Assembly (NCBI GenBank): GCA_036521655.1
Contig: DATDHI010000380.1
Location: forward strand, 1-9,736
DNA: 9,736 nt
Reading direction: 5' to 3'
Origin: GCA-003244245 sp036521655
GTDB lineage: Bacteria; Actinomycetota; Actinomycetes; Mycobacteriales; Pseudonocardiaceae
The first letter of the stretch is position 1; every line of letters starts with the position of its first letter. This document shows positions 6,575-9,736 of the stretch, in pieces. The position numbers and the translations under genes are program-made. The notes beneath the pieces are model-generated. The model saw only the letters and a list, made by a program, of their open reading frames with translations. It made no database searches and had not been told where the DNA came from.

Positions 6575-7765
6575 GTGGACGTTGAGGACGACGCGCGCAC
6601 GATCGGACGACGAGTGCGGCAGATCCGCAACGCGCGGCGCAAGTCCCTGCGGGTGGTCGCGGAACTGGCCGGGATCAGCAAATCGCACCTATCTCGGATC
6701 GAACGCGGGGAACGCGCACTAGACAGCCGATCCGAGACGGTAGCCCTCGCCAACGCGCTCGGCATCGCGCCGTCCGAGCTGATGACTCTGCCAATACCGG
6801 CACCCGGCAACGGGCACACTGACAGCGCCATCGAGGCGGTTCGGCGCGCGCTGATGGCCGTCAATCATCACCATCTCCAGGGACAGGTGCTTCCCGTAGA
6901 GGTCTTGCGCGAGCGGGTCGGCGCGATGGTCGGCGCGGGCAGCGTCGGCGACCAGGAGCTGACTGGCCGCGAACTGCCGGGCCTGATCAGCGACCTGCAC
7001 ACCACCATGGCGGCCGGGCGGGACGTCGCCGAACTGCTCGATCTAACGGCACTGCTACACACCCAGGCGACCATCGGATGGTTACGGACCGCGGGCGCAT
7101 CGGTGGACCTGCGCGAGCAGGCCTCATTAGTGGCCCGTCGCGCTGCCGAGGAACGCGACACCCCGACCGCAAGGGGCCTCGCTGCGGCCGGTGCGGCGCG
7201 GGTGATGCTGTCCACGGGAGCGTTCGACCTGGCGCAAGCCGAACTCGACTCGGTGACCGTGCCGACGACCACTCCCGAAACGATGCAGCTGGCCGGGATG
7301 CTCGCGTTGTACCGGGCGGAAGTCGCCGCAGCCGACAGCCGACCCGGCGACGTGCCTCCGGTCTTGGATCATGCCGATGAGCTGGCCGAGCGCACCGGGG
7401 AGGGCAACGCCTACTGGCTGGGCTTCGGCCCGACGAACACCGGGTTCTGCCGCGCGTCCGTTGCGCTGGACTTGAAGGACTACGACCAGGCCGTGGCTGC
7501 TGCCGAGGGCGTGAATCCGCAGCTGCACTCCAATCGGTCGCGGCAGGCCGCGTACTGGGTGTACTACGGGCGGGCGTTGGCCCGGGTCCGCCGCAGAGAC
7601 GAAGCGGTGATGGCGTTACGCCGTGCTGAGGAGATCGTGCCCCACCGCGTGCAACGAGATCCATTCGCGCGCGACGTAATGGCTGAGCTGCTCGCCCGCT
7701 CGCGCAGGGATGCCGTCGGCCGGGAGCTGCGGGGAATGGCTTACCGGGCGGGCCTGCCGGTGTAG
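6575..7765 (+). CDS. XRE-family transcriptional regulator with TPR-like C-terminus
   Basis: Probable DNA-binding regulator of 396 residues. An N-terminal helix-turn-helix of the Cro/C1 (XRE) type covers about 9-69: IGRRVRQIRNARRKSLRVV, then ELAGISKSHLSRIERGERAL with the recognition helix, and LANALGIAPSELM. The remaining 310 residues are alpha-helical and alanine-rich with TPR-like pairs (for example 160-200, 205-250, 300-380, including YWVYYGRALARVRRRDEAVMALRRAEE). This is the common actinobacterial architecture in which the TPR part may bind a peptide or partner protein. The GTG start is supported by AGGAGAGG 6 nt upstream. The gene stands alone. Its TAG is followed within 2 nt by the truncated recombinase, whose frame overlaps its 3' end. 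It looks intact. Targets unknown; self-regulation is possible given the upstream repeats. Confidence 0.9.
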   Translation: MDVEDDARTIGRRVRQIRNARRKSLRVVAELAGISKSHLSRIERGERALDSRSETVALANALGIAPSELMTLPIPAPGNGHTDSAIEAVRRALMAVNHHHLQGQVLPVEVLRERVGAMVGAGSVGDQELTGRELPGLISDLHTTMAAGRDVAELLDLTALLHTQATIGWLRTAGASVDLREQASLVARRAAEERDTPTARGLAAAGAARVMLSTGAFDLAQAELDSVTVPTTTPETMQLAGMLALYRAEVAAADSRPGDVPPVLDHADELAERTGEGNAYWLGFGPTNTGFCRASVALDLKDYDQAVAAAEGVNPQLHSNRSRQAAYWVYYGRALARVRRRDEAVMALRRAEEIVPHRVQRDPFARDVMAELLARSRRDAVGRELRGMAYRAGLPV

Positions 7766-7766
7766 C

Positions 7767-8753
7767 CCATTCGGGTATCTGTTTCTGTCCAGGCACAACA
7801 TGGGCGCGGTGCGGGCCATTTTCGAGGCATTCGCAGCGGGGTCGTCGCTGAAGGCAATCGCGGCGGCGCTCGACGGCGCAAGGCAGGCCGTTCTCATCGA
7901 GGGCGAGCGGCCAATGATCCAGCTGTTACCAAGCGGGGTAACCGCGATGCCCACTCGGAGCGGGCGCCCGTGGAACCCGACCACTGTGACGACGATTCTG
8001 CGAAATCCGCGCTATGCGGGGTGGTCCATGCTCGATGGGAAAATCGTGCGAGACGGAGGCGGTCGCCCGGTTGCCGGGCAATGGCCCCCGATCGTGTCAG
8101 ACACGCTGTGGTTGGAGGTTCAGCGGCGCCTCGACGATCCGGCGCGCAAGTCCAACCGCAACGGGACGGACCGCAAACACCTCGGTTCAGGGCTATACCG
8201 CTGCGGTCTCTGCAGACAGCGGGTGAAGGCGCACGGCACCCGCTACCGCTGCGCCGGACACATGATGCGGGCACGGTCGCAAGTGGACAGCTACGTCCTC
8301 GACGTTGTGCGCGAACGCCTGTCTCGTGCGGACCTGGCCAACCTCCTGCCCACCACGGATGAAAGCGAGGCCGCCCAGATGCAGGAAGAGATCGAGCGGC
8401 AGCGCGGTCGCATTCTCCCCGCCCGGGCGGACTACTCGGCGGAATTGATCGACGGCCTGATGTTCAAGGAGATCAAGCTCGAAGCCGAGGCGACGATCGA
8501 CCGACTCGAGGCCGAGCGGCTCTCCCTGAGCGGGGGCTCGACGGCCTTCCCGGTGCTTGCCGCCGACAACCCGGTGCACGCTTTCAGCAGCGCCGACCTG
8601 GCAACAACGCGGGTGGTTATCGACGCCCTCTGTACGGTCCACCTTCACCCAGCCCCTCGCGGCCGCAAGGTGTTCGATCCGGTGTCAGTAGAGATACAGC
8701 CACGGGTGGCCCCGGCAGCTCATAGAACGGTTGACCGGGCCACCAGCGTGTGA
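7767..8753 (+). pseudogene. Large serine recombinase lacking its catalytic N-terminus
   Basis: C-terminal part of a large serine recombinase (integrase/transposase type). From the conserved PFGY at 7767, the frame contains a Recombinase domain (FAAGSSLKAIAAAL, SGRPWNPTTVTTILRNPRYAGW, then PIVSDTLWLEVQRRLDDPARK), a zinc ribbon (RCGLCRQ ... RYRCAGH; C135, C138, C151, H154 numbered from the ATG at 7800), a charged coiled-coil region (about 188-245) and a short C-terminal tail. Intact relatives carry a resolvase domain of about 140 residues with the nucleophilic serine before this point. Here the upstream sequence is the XRE gene in another frame. A 317-residue product from ATG 7800 could be made, but without the catalytic domain it could at most bind DNA. 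It marks an old mobile element. The breakpoint lies at or just before 7767. Confidence 0.85.
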
Positions 8754-8765
8754 CGTCCTTCACAA

Positions 8766-8790
8766 GCTTGAGGGGCTTCTCAACTCAAGC
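8766..8790 (+). terminator. Hairpin just after the recombinase remnant
   Basis: A perfect 7-bp inverted repeat GCTTGAG / CTCAAGC with an 11-nt loop begins 13 nt after the recombinase stop. There is no T-tract, so it is at best a weak or factor-assisted terminator; a recombination-site remnant is another possibility. Confidence 0.35.
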
Positions 8791-8885
8791 CAAGCGGCCT
8801 GGATCGGCGGCGGCCAAGGCAACGGCCAGGGCTTAACGAATCTTCATTAAAGACACACTTGTCGATGGACCCGTTCCGATCTTGT

Positions 8886-8935
8886 AGACAGTCGGTCCAG
8901 GGCCGCGCGCTAAGAGCAGGCGGAGGGGACTGTCT
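8886..8935. repeat. 8-bp inverted repeat AGACAGTC / GACTGTCT
   Basis: AGACAGTC at 8886-8893 is matched by its exact reverse complement GACTGTCT at 8928-8935, separated by 34 nt. Flanking TTG and CAA extend the symmetry loosely. It lies in the non-coding gap before the IS end. It could be a terminal repeat of a small element or a protein site; no function is assigned. Confidence 0.3.
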
Positions 8936-9008
8936 TGCAACACGCCGAGGCTTCGCCCGGGGTGGGGCACGCGCAGACCATCGACGGGAGGACAGCCCCA
9001 GTGTCAAC

Positions 9009-9050
9009 GGCCAAGTTGTGGTCCCCGCTGGTGGCCAACTAAAAGTCCCC
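9009..9050. repeat. IS21-type multiple terminal repeats
   Basis: Two copies of an 18-bp unit, GGCCAA(G/C)T-4 nt-GTCCCC, at 9009-9026 and 9033-9050, with starts 24 bp apart. Thirteen of 18 positions match, with both conserved hexamers identical. IS21-family elements carry such subterminal repeats as transposase binding sites, which supports the element boundary at 9002. Confidence 0.75.
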
Positions 9051-9067
9051 ACCCTTCGGGGAGTTTT
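9041..9067 (-). terminator. Intrinsic-terminator-like hairpin, possibly bidirectional
   Basis: On the minus strand AAAACTCCCC pairs with GGGGACTTTT around a 7-nt loop, with one C/C mismatch in a 10-bp stem, and ends in four Ts. It begins 2 nt after the stop of the small Cys-rich gene, so it would end the IS transcript. With A and T tracts on both sides it could also block read-through into the element. Its inner arm shares GTCCCC with the second terminal repeat. Confidence 0.6.
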
Positions 9068-9069
9068 GA

Positions 9070-9270
9070 TCACATACGCAGCCTCCGATGTTCGGCGACT
9101 CGGCATGCTTGGTGGCAGTAGCGGCGGGGTTGGCCGGGTTGGTTGAGAGGCAGGTGGAACGTGTGGTTGCAGAGCCAGCGGCTGCAGCGGAGGATGAGGC
9201 AGCTGGGGTGCTCCGAGCAGGGCCCCGGGGCTTGGGTCGGGGTGTAACGGTATTCGCGCTGCTCGGTCAT
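9070..9270 (-). CDS. Small Cys-rich zinc-finger-like protein encoded inside the IS21 element
   Basis: A 66-residue protein starting MTEQREYRYTPTQAPGP. Its ATG overlaps the istB stop as ATGA, so it is probably translated by coupling. It has six cysteines (C18, C24, C29, C34, C52, C56). The last four, in RCSRWLC and RRYCHQACRVAEHRR, form a C-x4-C ... C-x3-C pattern like short treble-clef zinc fingers of the type RYCSxxCRxxAHR found in many actinobacterial proteins. It lies fully inside the IS boundary and is followed directly by the terminator hairpin. This is not one of the two standard IS21 genes; it may bind the element's DNA or the transposase, or be a passenger. Metal binding and function are inference; that it is a real gene is likely but unproven. 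Confidence 0.65.
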   Translation of the reverse strand: MTEQREYRYTPTQAPGPCSEHPSCLILRCSRWLCNHTFHLPLNQPGQPRRYCHQACRVAEHRRLRM

Positions 9271-9736
9271 CGGCTGGTCTTGGTGCCGGTGCCGGTGCCG
9301 GCTCGGGCTTGTCTCATCCGGAACGAATCGCCGTCGGTGACCACGGTGTGGCAGTGGTGCAGGAGCCGGTCGAGCAGGCTGACCGCGGTGGTGTGTTCGG
9401 GTAGGAACCGTCCCCAGGATTCGAAGGGCCAGTGCGATCCGATGCCCAGGGAGCGGCGTTCGTAGGCGGCGGCGACGAACCGGAACAGCAGCTGCGCGCC
9501 GGTGTCGTCCAGCGGCGCGAACCCAAGCTCGTCAAGGATGATCAGACCGTTGCGCAGTAGGGTGTCGATCACTCGTCCCACGCTGTTGTCGGCCAGGCCA
9601 CGGTAGAGGGTTTCGACCAGGTCCGCGGCGGTGAAGTAGCGGACCCGGTATCCGGCATGCACGGCGGCGACACCCATCGCCACCAGCAGGTGACTTTTCC
9701 CGGTGCCGGCCGGACCGATCAGGCAGGTGTTCTCCG
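9267..9736 (-). CDS. istB: IS21-family helper ATPase IstB, C-terminal 155 residues (cut by window edge)
   Basis: AAA+ ATPase that assists the IstA transposase in target selection and strand transfer. In the visible part, Walker A is GPAGTGKS (residues 7-14 of the fragment), followed by YRVRYFTAADLVETL, Walker B LIILDELGF with FAPLDD, and the IstB-typical RRSLGIGSHWPFESWGRFLPE and LLDRLLHHCHTVVTDGDSFRM. Intact IstB is about 250 residues, so about 90-100 N-terminal residues are outside the window. The C-terminus ends in a Gly-Thr repeat encoded by three tandem GGTGCC hexamers (9282-9299). The stop overlaps the start of the small Cys-rich gene. No frameshift is seen here, so the helper may be functional; whether the element is active depends on istA. 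Confidence 0.93.
   Translation of the reverse strand, partial: ENTCLIGPAGTGKSHLLVAMGVAAVHAGYRVRYFTAADLVETLYRGLADNSVGRVIDTLLRNGLIILDELGFAPLDDTGAQLLFRFVAAAYERRSLGIGSHWPFESWGRFLPEHTTAVSLLDRLLHHCHTVVTDGDSFRMRQARAGTGTGTKTSR

Larger units (their letters stand above)
8754..9001. other. Non-coding gap between recombinase remnant and IS21 end
   Basis: About 250 nt with no supported gene; the overlapping frames (8859-9146 plus, 8780-9106 minus) run through the IS terminus and have no recognisable domain. The part around 8835-8870 is AT-richer than its surroundings. Two inverted repeats are described separately. This may be the flank of the former recombinase element. Confidence 0.5.
9002..9736 (-). 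mobile_element. IS21-family insertion sequence, terminal part (continues past window edge)
   Basis: The element end is proposed at 9002, where the sequence starts TGTCAACGG and is followed by two direct repeats of the kind found at IS21-family termini. Inside are a small Cys-rich gene and the istB helper ATPase, both on the minus strand; istA should lie beyond the right edge. The exact boundary and any target duplication cannot be verified because the other end is not in the window. Confidence 0.8.

Noticed and set aside
8780..9146. Frames at 8859-9146 plus and 8780-9106 minus
   Set aside because: They cross the IS terminus and the terminator hairpin, have no recognisable domain and no convincing ribosome-binding site.
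9088..9465. Plus-strand frame of 125 codons
   Set aside because: It is the antisense shadow of istB and the small Cys-rich gene.
1..9736. CRISPR array, rRNA or riboswitch
   Set aside because: No regularly spaced repeats, rRNA core sequences or recognisable aptamer motifs were seen on reading through the window.

Overview
The window is high-GC DNA with strong GC-third-position bias, frequent GTG starts and many stop/start overlaps. Together with the gene families present, this points to an actinomycete chromosome. The mix of families (PIN toxin, XRE/TPR regulator, serine recombinase, IS21 element) would fit Pseudonocardiales, but the genus cannot be fixed from the sequence alone. No rRNA, tRNA or CRISPR array was found.

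Left part (1-4816): a two-component system on the minus strand (OmpR-type response regulator, then a sensor histidine kinase that runs off the left edge) lies divergent to a three-gene operon on the plus strand. That operon encodes a secreted LolA-like protein, an ABC ATPase and an ABC-2 permease, with 4-nt overlaps at both junctions. Between the two operons are the 5' remnant of a PHP-type (histidinol-phosphatase-like) gene and a cluster of TCTCA direct repeats. Two of the repeats are one helical turn apart, as expected for an OmpR-family binding site. The simplest reading is a sensor/regulator pair controlling a neighbouring exporter or envelope-stress operon.

Middle (4817-6114): a small ORF overlaps a VapC-like PIN-domain gene and is probably its antitoxin partner, although its true start is unclear. 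Next come a pterin-4a-carbinolamine dehydratase and, convergent to it, a 61-residue two-helix membrane protein.

Right part (6115-9736): this looks like accessory DNA. About 460 nt without a convincing gene precede an intact XRE-family regulator with a TPR-like C-terminus. Immediately after its stop codon begins the C-terminal two-thirds of a large serine recombinase whose catalytic resolvase domain is missing. After about 250 nt of non-coding DNA with inverted repeats comes the end of an IS21-family insertion sequence, with a TG terminus, two internal terminal repeats, a terminator-like hairpin, the istB helper ATPase (cut by the window edge) and a third small gene.

The strongest leads are the small Cys-rich ORF coupled to istB inside the IS, the beheaded recombinase abutting the XRE gene, and the putative response-regulator site next to the truncated PHP gene. 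I do not see compelling evidence for a wholly new multi-gene defence or biosynthetic system.
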